From: Nitrospirales bacterium
GTDB taxonomy: Bacteria; Nitrospirota; Nitrospiria; Nitrospirales; UBA8639
NCBI GenBank assembly: GCA_021604105.1
Contig: BQIW01000051.1
Location: 1 to 32,939, forward strand
DNA: 32,939 nt
Direction of reading: 5' to 3'
Positions 1-7,752 of the stretch are shown here, piece by piece; position 1 is the first letter of the stretch; each line of letters opens with the position of its first letter. The notes below the pieces were generated by a model that did not search any database, was not told the origin of the DNA, and saw only the letters and a list, made by a program, of their open reading frames with translations. A program made the translations under genes and the position numbers.

Positions 1-741
1 TCCATCTTCTGTGAAACCAATGATATAAATGGCATCCTGAAAATTTGGCAAATGGATTGGAAAATGTTTTTCTATTATTGCCTTAAATTCCTCGTAGAAT
101 GCCTTCTCTTTTTTAGCTCTTCCTTTTTTTGTTAGAGCATCAGTGGGACGTGGTGGTAAATAAAGAAGTAGAGAGGTATGGTGAACATTGTTTTTTACCG
201 TCTCGATCTCCCACTCTATGCCAGCAGATTCACCAACGGTTAATACAACTAATCGAGATTGACTGAGCAATTCCTCCACTTTCTTCTGCCAGCCATGATG
301 CCGCACAAAAATTCGATAAGCTCCCTGAGGAAAGATTCCTATTCGTGATTCCCAATTGGGCTCTCCTATCGATACAAAAGGTCCGATGGCATTAAGTGCA
401 AGGAGGAAATCCTCGCTGGTACCTTGGATGGGGACAGTACTTTCGCCTGCTGAAATAACGTCATAGGTCCTTGATTGGTCTTCATGAAATGGACGGAGGA
501 ACAGCACCGGCGGTCGGTTGTCAATTTCGGCAATTCGGTCAAAAGGGGGTACCAGAAAATAGCTTGAAAAAATGACCATGACGGTGCATGTAATCAATCC
601 AATGATGGTGAGCCAAAAGAAGCCAACTGACCATCCCTTTAGTGTCATTAAGCCGCTAACTAGCACTCCGCACAGCAAGCATCCAAACGTACCGATCAAA
701 TAAGTCGTATATCCAATCAGAGTCCTGGTGTTTTCAGACAT
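1..741 (-). CDS. Membrane protein with TIR-like cytosolic domain, C-terminus cut by window edge
   Basis: An uninterrupted reading frame of 247 codons starts at ATG 741 and leaves the window at position 1, so the C-terminus is missing. Two hydrophobic segments (about residues 9-32 and 38-64) are followed by a soluble part. That part carries VLFLRPFHED (residues 79-88), an IGEP motif (125-128), and a predicted beta strand ending in AGIEWEI (173-179). I have seen this order (two helices, an L-R-x-F-x-x-D strand, then G-x-x-W-E) in bacterial membrane proteins of unknown function. The soluble part looks like an alpha/beta, TIR-like fold, but that assignment is an inference. The next gene upstream is a decayed TIR gene on the same strand. 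No function is assigned. It is open over its whole visible length and so probably intact. Confidence 0.75.
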   Translation of the reverse strand, partial: MSENTRTLIGYTTYLIGTFGCLLCGVLVSGLMTLKGWSVGFFWLTIIGLITCTVMVIFSSYFLVPPFDRIAEIDNRPPVLFLRPFHEDQSRTYDVISAGESTVPIQGTSEDFLLALNAIGPFVSIGEPNWESRIGIFPQGAYRIFVRHHGWQKKVEELLSQSRLVVLTVGESAGIEWEIETVKNNVHHTSLLLYLPPRPTDALTKKGRAKKEKAFYEEFKAIIEKHFPIHLPNFQDAIYIIGFTEDG

Positions 742-977
742 GTGAGAACTCCAAACCCCGGTATGGCGCTTGTTTATTATGCGAACAACTCGAACATATC
801 ATTTCAAGAGTATTGCTAATTAATTTGGGGTTCCATTGTTAATTGAATGTTCTGTTGAATGTAAACTGCAATCCTTAAATATTGGATACACTCCCTTCCG
901 CCGTGCATTGGAGGGTGGTGGCATCTGCATATACTCGCCCTGGTCGGACAAGGTTGACGCGAGATTCCGCATAGCGG

Positions 978-1453
978 TTAGTGTGTGCGGATGAGTGTGC
1001 CGAGGGTTTCGGTGTTATCAGCCATTGGTCGGTTGGCGGTGCCAATGCGTGGTAGGAAATTATAAAGCAACTGGGGCCTCACTCCTGGTTAGTTGGGCAA
1101 GACGGCTAGAACAGGTTCATCAAGACTCCTGTTCTACTTATCCTGCGAGTGTCCTGATTGCATAGATGGAATCTCAAACGGCTTGACGGCGGTTTCCCAT
1201 TCTTTCCGGCAGTACCGGGTTTGAAAATATCGTTCGTCTACAAACACTACAACAACTTTGGTGTCGAGGAGTGCATCGATGTGCGCTTCAGAAAAGCGCT
1301 TTCCGGTTTCAATGTCCGATGTAGGCCAAAGGACAGGCCCCTTAGGTCACGATTAAGCGCTTCCGCATGTTGGCGGTTGGTGGTGCGGGCATAGGAAAAA
1401 AGGCGGGATGGGGCATATTTCGCCCCTGCTGAGACAGAGTTGGTGACAGTCAT
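978..1453 (-). pseudogene. Decayed TIR-domain protein gene
   Basis: Minus-strand fragments in more than one frame together spell a TIR domain. One frame (from about 1453) gives an N-terminal strand SYARTTNRQHAEALNRDL. After a frameshift near 1330, a second frame gives WPTSDIETGKRF followed by VVVVFVDERYFQTRYCRKEW, the usual TIR strand plus CxxEW helix. That frame stops near 1139. Beyond it, about 978-1065, a third piece encodes LPRIGTANRP and a TETLGTLIRT helix, as at the C-terminal end of TIR domains, ending in TAA at 978. The gene therefore has at least one frameshift and a stop or deletion, and no intact product is possible. Which effector or partner domain it once carried cannot be told. 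The family senses or degrades NAD in many anti-phage systems; that role here is inference. Confidence 0.7.
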
Positions 1454-1945
1454 TGTAGGGTAGAACGAAGCCGCCAATTCTGGGTTGCATTTTCCATGAG
1501 CACCATTGTTTGCAAAAACTGAGATTCTACCTTTCACACCAAGTCTGTCATCCTAACCAACAGCGAAATATCTATGCCCAGGTTGAAGATGACACGGCTT
1601 AGCAGAATATTTCGTTACAGGGTCTTCCTCAACTTGCTCCATTCATTCATTGCCAAGAATTCATAGGACATAGTTTGAATGAAGGAGTGCAAGTTTCTAT
1701 AAATCAAATTTCTAGGTTTTGGAATATTGATCCGCCAACTGCTCGCGCTTCATGTCTTCTCTACGGCAGAAGGCAACTATCAGAACAAAATCAGAGGATA
1801 ACTTCAAGCATTTCTTGTCTCGCAATGGGTAAGTCTTAGGAAATGGGCTGTGTAACAGTCGAATGACTGGAAAGACCAAGCAGAGCGGCAGGTGTGTGAA
1901 TGTTCTAACAAAGGACGGCCAGAAATCCAACAAGGAGCTGTGACA
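1454..1945. other. Gene-free stretch
   Basis: No supported gene is visible on either strand. An interrupted inverted repeat, CGAAATAT near 1565 and ATATTTCG near 1607, is the only structure noticed. The last part must hold the promoter and the AAGGAG ribosome site (about 1933) of the downstream thioredoxin gene. An open frame on the minus strand (1712-1933) has no recognisable protein features. Confidence 0.4.
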
Positions 1946-2476
1946 ATGTTCAAGACGCCAATGAAAATTTTGGTGAGTGTGATTCTTTTCGGAATAATGA
2001 GTGGCTTCTTCTATTTTTCTTCTACGATCTTCGGGAAAACTACTCCAGCACCTGACATCATCAGTCCAATCTGGATTAACTCAGAGCCACTCAAGATGGA
2101 AGATCTCCGTGGCAAGGTGGTGATGGTGGAGTTTTGGACATTTGGATGCTGGAACTGCCGGAATATTGAACCCTATGTCAAGGAATGGCACGACCAGTAC
2201 GCCAAGCAAGGGCTGGTTGTGATTGCGGTACATTCGCCGGAGTTCAAATACGAATATGATGTGAAGAAAGTCAAAGAATATGTCCAGAAGCACCACATTT
2301 CCTATGCGGTGCCCATCGATAATGAATTCCTGAACTGGCGGCTGTACCGCAATCGCTATTGGCCGACGCGGTATTTGATCGATAAGAAGGGAAATATTCA
2401 ATACACCAAGATCGGTGAAGGTAGTTATGAGGAAACCGAAAAAACTATTCAGCAACTACTTGCCGAACCAACATAA
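1946..2476 (+). CDS. Membrane-anchored thioredoxin-like protein
   Basis: A 176-residue protein of the TlpA/redoxin type. The start is ATG 1946, which has AAGGAG about 8 bases upstream; the open frame extends further upstream but without a ribosome site. Residues 7-29 form a signal anchor. The thioredoxin fold follows: FWTFGCWNCRNIEP holds the redox pair Cys68-Trp-Asn-Cys71, and WPTRYLID near residue 150 supplies the cis-proline loop. The domain should lie in the periplasm, reducing or isomerising disulfides or serving cytochrome maturation. The exact partner cannot be told, as no cytochrome or DsbD gene is adjacent. It has the same active-site spacing as the soluble domain of DipZ-like proteins. 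It appears monocistronic. Confidence 0.85.
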   Translation: MFKTPMKILVSVILFGIMSGFFYFSSTIFGKTTPAPDIISPIWINSEPLKMEDLRGKVVMVEFWTFGCWNCRNIEPYVKEWHDQYAKQGLVVIAVHSPEFKYEYDVKKVKEYVQKHHISYAVPIDNEFLNWRLYRNRYWPTRYLIDKKGNIQYTKIGEGSYEETEKTIQQLLAEPT

Positions 2477-2589
2477 ACAGCCAAGTTTGTGAAGAGGTAT
2501 ACAACGTATCAATGGGTAGCGAGAAGGTTGGAGGAAAGCGCATTTGATGAAATCGTGATCCGGTTTCGATTAAGGGGGAGATAACAGGC

Positions 2590-3399
2590 TTATTCTTGAC
2601 GACATTTCTTGAGTACCTCAGCCATTTCCTGATGGATATGGCCGTTAGTGGCGATCAGGGTGCTGCCATAGATTGAGTAGGGTGCGCCTGCGTAATTGGT
2701 TAACTTACCCCCGGCTTCTTCCAGGATGACTTTTCCAGCTGCAGTGTCCCACGGATTGAGTTGCAGTTCCCAAAAGCCATCGAATCGGCCGCAGGCGATG
2801 TAGCAGAGATCAATCGCTGCCGTGCCGGTGCGCCGCATCCCTCGCGCACGTAGGGTGAATGCGCAAAATTCCTTGAGATTGTTATCTGTGGCGGTGTGTA
2901 CGTCATAGGCAAAGCCGGTGACGAGCAAGGCTTGGTTTAATTGAGGTGTTGCCGAGACCTGAATCGGTGTGCCGTTGAGTGTGGCCCCCTTCCCTTGTAG
3001 CCCCAGAAACAATTCGTCCCGTGTGGGATCATAGACCACCCCTAAAATACACGTGCCTTCATATTCCACCCCGATAGAGACATTGTACATGGGAAAACCA
3101 TGGGCAAAGTTAGTGGTTCCGTCCAAGGGATCGACGATCCATTTGACGGGGTGGGTGGGGATGTCCTGCAGGCCCTGTTCCTCGCTGAGAATCTGGTGCT
3201 CGGGAAACGCCTGTCGGATAATCTGAATAACGGTTTCTTCCGAGCGTAAATCGGCTTCGGTGACGAGGTTGATGGCTTGATCCTTTTGATGGATCTGAAA
3301 TCCTTTTTTGGCATAGTCGAGCAGGATCGCTCCGCCCTGCCTGGCGGCTTGAATGGCGATGCGGGTTAACGAGTGATATTCGGTAGGGGATAGTGGCAT
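2590..3399 (-). CDS. suhB: Inositol monophosphatase family protein (SuhB-like)
   Basis: A 269-residue protein of normal length for the Mg-dependent, Li-sensitive phosphatase family. The metal-binding motifs are all present: EEQG (residues 73-76), WIVDPLDGTTNF (87-98) and, near residue 215, NPWDTAAGKVILEEAGG. The family hydrolyses inositol-1-phosphate; related members act on fructose-1,6-bisphosphate, PAP or histidinol phosphate, and SuhB also binds the rRNA antitermination complex. Sequence alone does not separate these, so the symbol is tentative. It is transcribed alone, with a terminator for the upstream minus-strand unit about 110 bases before its start. Confidence 0.85.
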   Translation of the reverse strand: MPLSPTEYHSLTRIAIQAARQGGAILLDYAKKGFQIHQKDQAINLVTEADLRSEETVIQIIRQAFPEHQILSEEQGLQDIPTHPVKWIVDPLDGTTNFAHGFPMYNVSIGVEYEGTCILGVVYDPTRDELFLGLQGKGATLNGTPIQVSATPQLNQALLVTGFAYDVHTATDNNLKEFCAFTLRARGMRRTGTAAIDLCYIACGRFDGFWELQLNPWDTAAGKVILEEAGGKLTNYAGAPYSIYGSTLIATNGHIHQEMAEVLKKCRQE

Positions 3400-3510
3400 A
3401 GATGATGGGAAACAGACCGTTTTTCAGCATACCTGAAGTCTGCGGAAATCCCAAGCGTCAGGATGCGATCATGTGAATTTGTTGTGTAAATGTTTAAATG
3501 AGGTGAGGAG

Positions 3511-3547
3511 AAAAACACACCGGGAGTGGGTGGCCCCACCCCCGGTG
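3511..3547 (-). terminator. Rho-independent terminator after the lysine-rich peptide gene
   Basis: On the minus strand a 13-base arm (3535-3547) and its complement (3518-3530) form a GC-rich stem with one G-U pair and a 4-base loop. It is followed by TGTTTTT (T-run read from 3515 down to 3511). It lies 23 bases past the stop of the lysine-rich peptide and separates that unit from suhB. Confidence 0.8.
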
Positions 3548-3569
3548 GCACTGCAGGTGGGATCTACAG

Positions 3570-3665
3570 CTACTTCTTCTTGGTTTTTGCTTTAGCTTTG
3601 GGTTTCGCGGCCGCAGCCTTTTTCTTTGGAGCGGCTTTCTTTTTCGTTGCTGCCAATTCACTCAC
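3570..3665 (-). CDS. 31-residue lysine/alanine-rich histone-tail-like peptide
   Basis: A short frame from GTG 3665 to TAG 3570 encodes 31 residues. After MSELAAT the sequence is only Lys, Ala, Pro and one Thr: a KKKAAPKKKAAAAKPKAK pattern ending in KTKKK. This composition is that of histone H1 or bacterial H1-like (Hc1, AlgP) DNA-binding tails. A strong ribosome site, AAAGGGGGTGA, sits just before the GTG, and a good terminator follows the stop, both arguing for a real gene. It lies 38 bases downstream of the HARE-HTH gene on the same strand and probably shares its transcript. DNA or nucleoid binding is inferred from composition only. It could alternatively be the remnant tail of a longer protein. 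Confidence 0.6.
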   Translation of the reverse strand: MSELAATKKKAAPKKKAAAAKPKAKAKTKKK

Positions 3666-3703
3666 CCCCTTTCAAATCATACAATCATGCCCGTCAATGT
3701 GGG

Positions 3704-4228
3704 TCAGACGGCTTTGGTTAAAGATTTTTCGTGATTGACTTCGAATGTATTGGGCCCGACTTTACGAAAACGAGGGTCCCTTTTTAAGGATGTAGCAACC
3801 GACGTGACTGGAGTTTTTCCCCGGATAGGCATCCCGCCTTCTTTGAGACGTTGAAAAAGTTCTTTGGCGTGCAATGGGCGACCTACCTCTTGAAGAACCA
3901 TGTACACTGCATCGGGTACGCTCATACCCACGTATTTGCTTCGGCCTAGAAGAATCTCCCTCGACTTAGACGCGACATCCGTGTCGGCTGAGGACAGGTG
4001 TTCCTCTTTTTCAGAGAAGATTTGGCTTGAGAGACTCGCCAGTTTTGCTTTGTCAGCTTCGACGCGATAGAGGGTTTTTGCCAACTCCAGATATTTCTCA
4101 ACCGTCGCAATTTCCTCACCTACCTGCTCCCGTTTTTTTTGGAGATCCTTGAGTTTGCGTTCATAAACACTGATGCGCTGTTCCAGCCCATCGCTGATAT
4201 CTTTGAGCTGGTCATTTTGGTCCTCCAT
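3704..4228 (-). CDS. Coiled-coil protein with C-terminal HARE-HTH winged helix
   Basis: A 174-residue protein in two parts. Residues about 1-75 are a charged, heptad-like coiled coil rich in Glu, Lys and Leu. Residues about 100-165 (from MSVPDAVYMVLQE through HAKELFQRLKEGG to RDPRFRKVGPNTF) match the HARE-HTH winged helix, found in RNA polymerase delta subunit, restriction-linked proteins and ASXL proteins. The family is thought to read DNA state or chromatin contacts. A dimeric DNA-binding protein is the likely product. The gene starts a two-gene unit with the lysine-rich peptide. No partner nuclease or methylase is visible here, so a regulatory or nucleoid role is the simpler guess. Confidence 0.75.
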   Translation of the reverse strand: MEDQNDQLKDISDGLEQRISVYERKLKDLQKKREQVGEEIATVEKYLELAKTLYRVEADKAKLASLSSQIFSEKEEHLSSADTDVASKSREILLGRSKYVGMSVPDAVYMVLQEVGRPLHAKELFQRLKEGGMPIRGKTPVTSVATSLKRDPRFRKVGPNTFEVNHEKSLTKAV

Positions 4229-4809
4229 TTCGCAAGCTCCACCATATGTTGAGCTTCATTTTATTCGTGTTTTAAAGCAAAGTCAACAAGCAAGCTTTAA
4301 ATTTTTAATTTTAAAGGGTGACTTCAAACAAATATGCAAATTACGATTGGTTGAATATAGATCAATGACATGTTTGTAAAGAGATCATTATACAATTACA
4401 TGATGACAATAAAAGCCTAAACTTAGTGGTTTAATATTTTAAAAATTCAATATTTGGTATGTTATTTACCCGTACGAATCATGAGTGTGACTTTTTAACT
4501 AGGTAATGTATCGTGGTAGGGAGCTTGTATCTGGATTTTTAGTATGGTGAAGACATCGGCCAGAATTTCTATGAATTAGCAAAAATGTCGCGATATCGTT
4601 TATTGATGAGGATTTCCAGTTTGGAAGTATGGTATGGAACAACACGTTGTTTGAAGCATTCCATGGAGAAAATGACGACAGGTTGTGTTGTAGAAATACC
4701 TAGTATTAATTTGGTATTTTGAGGAATTCTCCACCTTTCTTGAGGTGGCTGGGAAATGGAGGGATGCTATGATGAATGTTGAAATATTTGATTGTGGGAA
4801 TTAGACCTG
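4229..4809. other. AT-rich intergenic region, no gene seen
   Basis: This 580-base gap between two divergent genes is markedly AT-richer than its surroundings and has no open frame worth calling. It must contain the promoters of the HARE-HTH unit (leftward) and rlmN (rightward). A weak sigma70-like pair, ATGACA near 4366 and TATACA near 4390, points rightward but is far from rlmN. A small RNA or long leader could be hidden here; none can be shown. Confidence 0.4.
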
Positions 4810-5913
4810 ATGACCGAAAATGCCGTTCCTCTTAACCTCCTTGCCCTCAACGCGAATGAACTGAAAGCATTCGTTCAACAATTCGGTTGGCCGCGATATC
4901 GGGCCGACCAAATTCTCCGGTGGCTCTACCAACATCGTGCAGTGGATATTGAATCGATGACCAACTTGTCAAAAGCCGACCGGGCCAGGTTGCAGGAGGT
5001 GGCGACCATTCACCGCATGGGGTTTTCACCTCCAAAGACTTCAAGCGATGGCACCGCAAAGTTTGTGTGGAATTTGGAGGATGGGCTGGCTGTGGAAACG
5101 ATATTGATCCCGGATGGTCGTCGACGGACATTGTGCCTGTCATCTCAAGTCGGGTGTACGCTGGATTGTGGTTTTTGTTTAACGGCCGAGATGGGCCTGA
5201 AGCGAAGTTTGCGTGCGCATGAAATTGTCGGACAGGTGCTGAATGTCCAGGCCTATCTGCCGGAAGGGGAGCATTTGTCTTCTCTGGTATTCATGGGAAT
5301 GGGAGAGCCATTGGTGAATTTTGAGCCTGTCGCCGAAGCAATCCAGCGTCTTACCAATATTGAATGGGGGTTGGGTTTTTCCCCACGACGAATTACGGTG
5401 TCAACAGCAGGATGGATTCCGCGATTTCCAGACGTGCGGCGATTAGGCGTGAATTTGGCCATATCCCTAAATGGCACAACCAATGAACAGCGGTCACATC
5501 TGATGCCTGCAGTGAATAGGCGCTATGATTTATCCGAATTGCTCGATGCCTGTCGCGATTATACTCAATTCAGCGAACGCCCACTGACGTTTGAGTATGT
5601 GTTGTTAGCGGGGGTCAATGATTCACCTCATGATGCCAGGCGTTTGGTACGCCTTTTACAGGGAATCCGGTGTAAGGTGAATTTGATTCCCTTTAATGAA
5701 TTTCCGGGTAACCCGTTTCGGCGCCCGTCATCGGGTGTAGTTGATGCCTTTCAGGATATTGTCAGAAAGAAAGGTCTGGATGTGTTTCTTCGAAAAAGCC
5801 GGGGAGACGATGTGTTGGGGGCTTGCGGCCAATTAGGTCGATCAGCTACTGAAGTCCTAAATCAGATGACTACGAACAAAAAAAGGAGTCTCCCTCTCTA
5901 TGTTCAATCTTGA
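4810..5913 (+). CDS. rlmN: 23S rRNA/tRNA adenine C2-methyltransferase RlmN
   Basis: A 367-residue radical SAM enzyme that methylates C2 of A2503 in 23S rRNA and of A37 in some tRNAs. The iron-sulfur motif CxxxCxxC is at Cys116, Cys120 and Cys123 (VGCTLDCGFC), and the essential methyl-carrier cysteine is probably Cys339 in GACGQL. Other family motifs are present: MGMGEPL, ISLNG, and FNEFPGNPF near the C-terminus. ATG 4810 gives the usual family N-terminus; a TTG at 4792 in the same frame is an alternative with no better ribosome site. The end overlaps larE by 14 bases, so the two are translationally coupled. Confidence 0.93.
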   Translation: MTENAVPLNLLALNANELKAFVQQFGWPRYRADQILRWLYQHRAVDIESMTNLSKADRARLQEVATIHRMGFSPPKTSSDGTAKFVWNLEDGLAVETILIPDGRRRTLCLSSQVGCTLDCGFCLTAEMGLKRSLRAHEIVGQVLNVQAYLPEGEHLSSLVFMGMGEPLVNFEPVAEAIQRLTNIEWGLGFSPRRITVSTAGWIPRFPDVRRLGVNLAISLNGTTNEQRSHLMPAVNRRYDLSELLDACRDYTQFSERPLTFEYVLLAGVNDSPHDARRLVRLLQGIRCKVNLIPFNEFPGNPFRRPSSGVVDAFQDIVRKKGLDVFLRKSRGDDVLGACGQLGRSATEVLNQMTTNKKRSLPLYVQS

Positions 5914-6727
5914 ACCAACTCTGCAGGGGAAGTATGAGGCCCTGCAAAAAATCTTTGGCCATATGGGTTCGGTGGTGGTCGCGTTTTCTGGCGGGGTCGA
6001 CAGTACACTCGTCTTAAAAGTGGGTTTTGACACGCTTGGGGATCAGGTTAAAGCGGTGACGGCGGTTTCGCCAACCTTTCCCGCACTGGAAGTGGAAGAG
6101 GTGAAACGATTAAGTACGGCGATCGGTGCGCCATTGCAATTGGTAGAAACGGATCAATTGCAAATTGAGTCATTTGTCAAAAATGATGCGACCCGATGTT
6201 TTCATTGCAAAACGGATTTATACCGGTTGCTTTCCAATCTTCGGGATGCCGTGGGATTTCATACCATTGTGGACGGGACAAATGTGAATGACCTGGGTGA
6301 AGATCGTCCCGGCATCACTGCAGCCCGACAACTCGGCGTGCGGAGCCCTTTAGTCGAGGCGGGACTCAGTAAGACAGATATTCGTGAATTGGCCAAAGGT
6401 TTGGGGCTAGCCAATTGGAATAAGCCCGCTGCTGCCTGTTTGTCTTCACGAATCGCCCGTGGCCTCCCAATCACGAAGGCCTATCTTTCCCGGGTAGAGC
6501 AGGCCGAGGCCTTTTTGAGCGCTCAAGGACTTGCACAGGTGCGGGTTCGCCTTCACGGCGATCTGGCAAGAATCGAGATTGATCCAACCCAAATGTCGAT
6601 TTTGACAAAAGAACCGGAAAGATCCCGTTTAGTGGAGAAGTTTAAAAAACTGGGATTTCAAACAGTCACGCTTGACTTGGAAGGGTATCGTGCCGGAGGT
6701 GGAAATCTTTCCTCAACGAACGATTGA
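5900..6727 (+). CDS. larE: ATP-dependent sulfur transferase LarE
   Basis: A 275-residue PP-loop ATP pyrophosphatase. The P-loop FSGGVDST is at residues 29-36, with a CxxC (Cys100, Cys103) in TRCFHCKTDLY and the sulfur-donor cysteine at Cys180 in AAACLSSRI. LarE adds sulfur to the nickel-pincer nucleotide precursor used by lactate racemase and related enzymes, sacrificing its own cysteine unless a cluster carries the sulfur. The single cysteine in the C-terminal motif suggests the sacrificial type (inference). larB, larC and a racemase are not in the window. AAAAAAAGGAG precedes the ATG, inside the end of rlmN. Confidence 0.85.
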   Translation: MFNLEPTLQGKYEALQKIFGHMGSVVVAFSGGVDSTLVLKVGFDTLGDQVKAVTAVSPTFPALEVEEVKRLSTAIGAPLQLVETDQLQIESFVKNDATRCFHCKTDLYRLLSNLRDAVGFHTIVDGTNVNDLGEDRPGITAARQLGVRSPLVEAGLSKTDIRELAKGLGLANWNKPAAACLSSRIARGLPITKAYLSRVEQAEAFLSAQGLAQVRVRLHGDLARIEIDPTQMSILTKEPERSRLVEKFKKLGFQTVTLDLEGYRAGGGNLSSTND

Positions 6728-6806
6728 AACGTAGATCATGATTTTTGGGAGCGGGTCACTGGGAGCGTCTCACTTAAAAACCGTTGTTTGCAGGTGTTCA
6801 TGGGAA

Positions 6807-6853
6807 CACCAAAAGAAAAGAGGGAGGTGATTCTTCCCTCTTTTCTTTTGGTG
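6807..6853. terminator. Bidirectional terminator, 19-bp perfect hairpin
   Basis: CACCAAAAGAAAAGAGGGA (6807-6825) is perfectly complemented by 6835-6853, with a 9-base loop. Purine runs on one arm and pyrimidine runs on the other give U-rich 3' arms in one reading direction. It lies between the ends of the converging larE and atpF genes, so it can stop both transcripts. Confidence 0.8.
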
Positions 6854-6930
6854 CGCGGAGTTTTGATGGAAATGAACCTTAAGCGAATTGCTCATGCGTT
6901 TTGGGCTATTCCGAGAGAATGGGGAAAGGC

Positions 6931-7437
6931 TTAGTTTTTTGATTGAGCCGCGACGGCTGCAAGAGCTTCTTGTGCATATCGCCGATGGTCATCGTCCGAT
7001 AAGCTTCGACCGATCACCTTTTCCGCAACCATAAGGGCCAACTCCGCGGATTGGGTTTTGATCTCTTGAATGGCCTTACGCCTCTCCCGATCAATGTCTT
7101 GAGTTGTTTCTTCCTTAATTCTCTGGGATTCGGCACGAAGCCGTTGCTCATTTTCATCAAGCAGTCGTTGAGCCTGTTGCTTGGCTTCTGCCAGGATCGT
7201 TTCCACTTCTTTGGCAGCCGACTGAAGCTTGCCTTCATATTCTTTGAGCTTTTGCTCTGCTGCAACTCGGTTCTGTTCAGCCTGGTCGAGGCTTTCCCTA
7301 ATCTTTCGTTCTCGGGCTTCCATCGTTTCTAGGATCGGGGGGAGGGCGTACTTATAGAGCACCCAAAGGAGGATCCCAAATGACAGGAGTTCCCAAAATA
7401 TCAGCGATGAAAAGAAATGTGAGTCAAATTGTGGCAT
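6931..7437 (-). CDS. atpF: ATP synthase Fo subunit b
   Basis: A 168-residue protein of typical length. One N-terminal helix (about residues 8-30, FWELLSFGILLWVLYKYALP) anchors it, followed by a long charged coiled coil (ETMEARERKIRESLDQAEQN onward) that forms the peripheral stalk linking Fo to F1. It is the last gene of the atpI-atpB-atpE-atpF unit, 14 bases after atpE. Only one b-type gene is present, with no separate b' copy. No delta, alpha, gamma, beta or epsilon genes follow; transcription runs into the hairpin at 6807-6853. Confidence 0.93.
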   Translation of the reverse strand: MPQFDSHFFSSLIFWELLSFGILLWVLYKYALPPILETMEARERKIRESLDQAEQNRVAAEQKLKEYEGKLQSAAKEVETILAEAKQQAQRLLDENEQRLRAESQRIKEETTQDIDRERRKAIQEIKTQSAELALMVAEKVIGRSLSDDDHRRYAQEALAAVAAQSKN

Positions 7438-7451
7438 AGGTCAGGAACCCT

Positions 7452-7679
7452 TTATCCTTTGCCCATGATGATAAAGGCAATGACCAATCCGTAGAGTGCG
7501 ATGGCTTCGACCAGGGCAAACCCGATCCACATGTACTTGCCGACTCGGGCTTCTGCCTCGGGTTGACGGGCAACTGCCTCAATCATTTTTCCGAAAATAT
7601 ACCCGATGCCGATACCGGCACCTGCAAAGCCCGCGGCCGCTAGGCCCATTCCTAAAAGTGCTGCTGCTGCAGAATCCAT
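7452..7679 (-). CDS. atpE: ATP synthase Fo subunit c
   Basis: A 75-residue proteolipid with two helices joined by the polar ARQPEAE loop (residues 37-43, the F1-facing RQP). The glycine-rich first helix holds GAGIGIGYIFG, and the second has the ion-binding Glu58 in ALVEAIALYGLV. Next to Glu58 there is Ala-Ile rather than the Ser-Thr seen in sodium-type rings, so proton coupling is likely (inference from family rules). It forms the rotor ring in the cytoplasmic membrane. Confidence 0.95.
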   Translation of the reverse strand: MDSAAAALLGMGLAAAGFAGAGIGIGYIFGKMIEAVARQPEAEARVGKYMWIGFALVEAIALYGLVIAFIIMGKG

Positions 7680-7752
7680 TGTGGTGATGTCCTCCCAGTT
7701 TAAAAGGGACTAATTGTAAAAACGTCCTCTGATCGCTTTGTTCGATTTCAAT

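Noticed and set aside
3526..3738. A plus-strand frame of 70 residues near the small lysine-rich gene
   Set aside because: Its hydrophobic F/A-rich translation is simply the reverse of the Lys/Ala codons of the peptide gene, and it runs across that gene's terminator.
4229..4379. Plus-strand frame overlapping the HARE-HTH start
   Set aside because: Mostly antisense to the N-terminus of the HARE-HTH gene and AT-rich leader; no motif.
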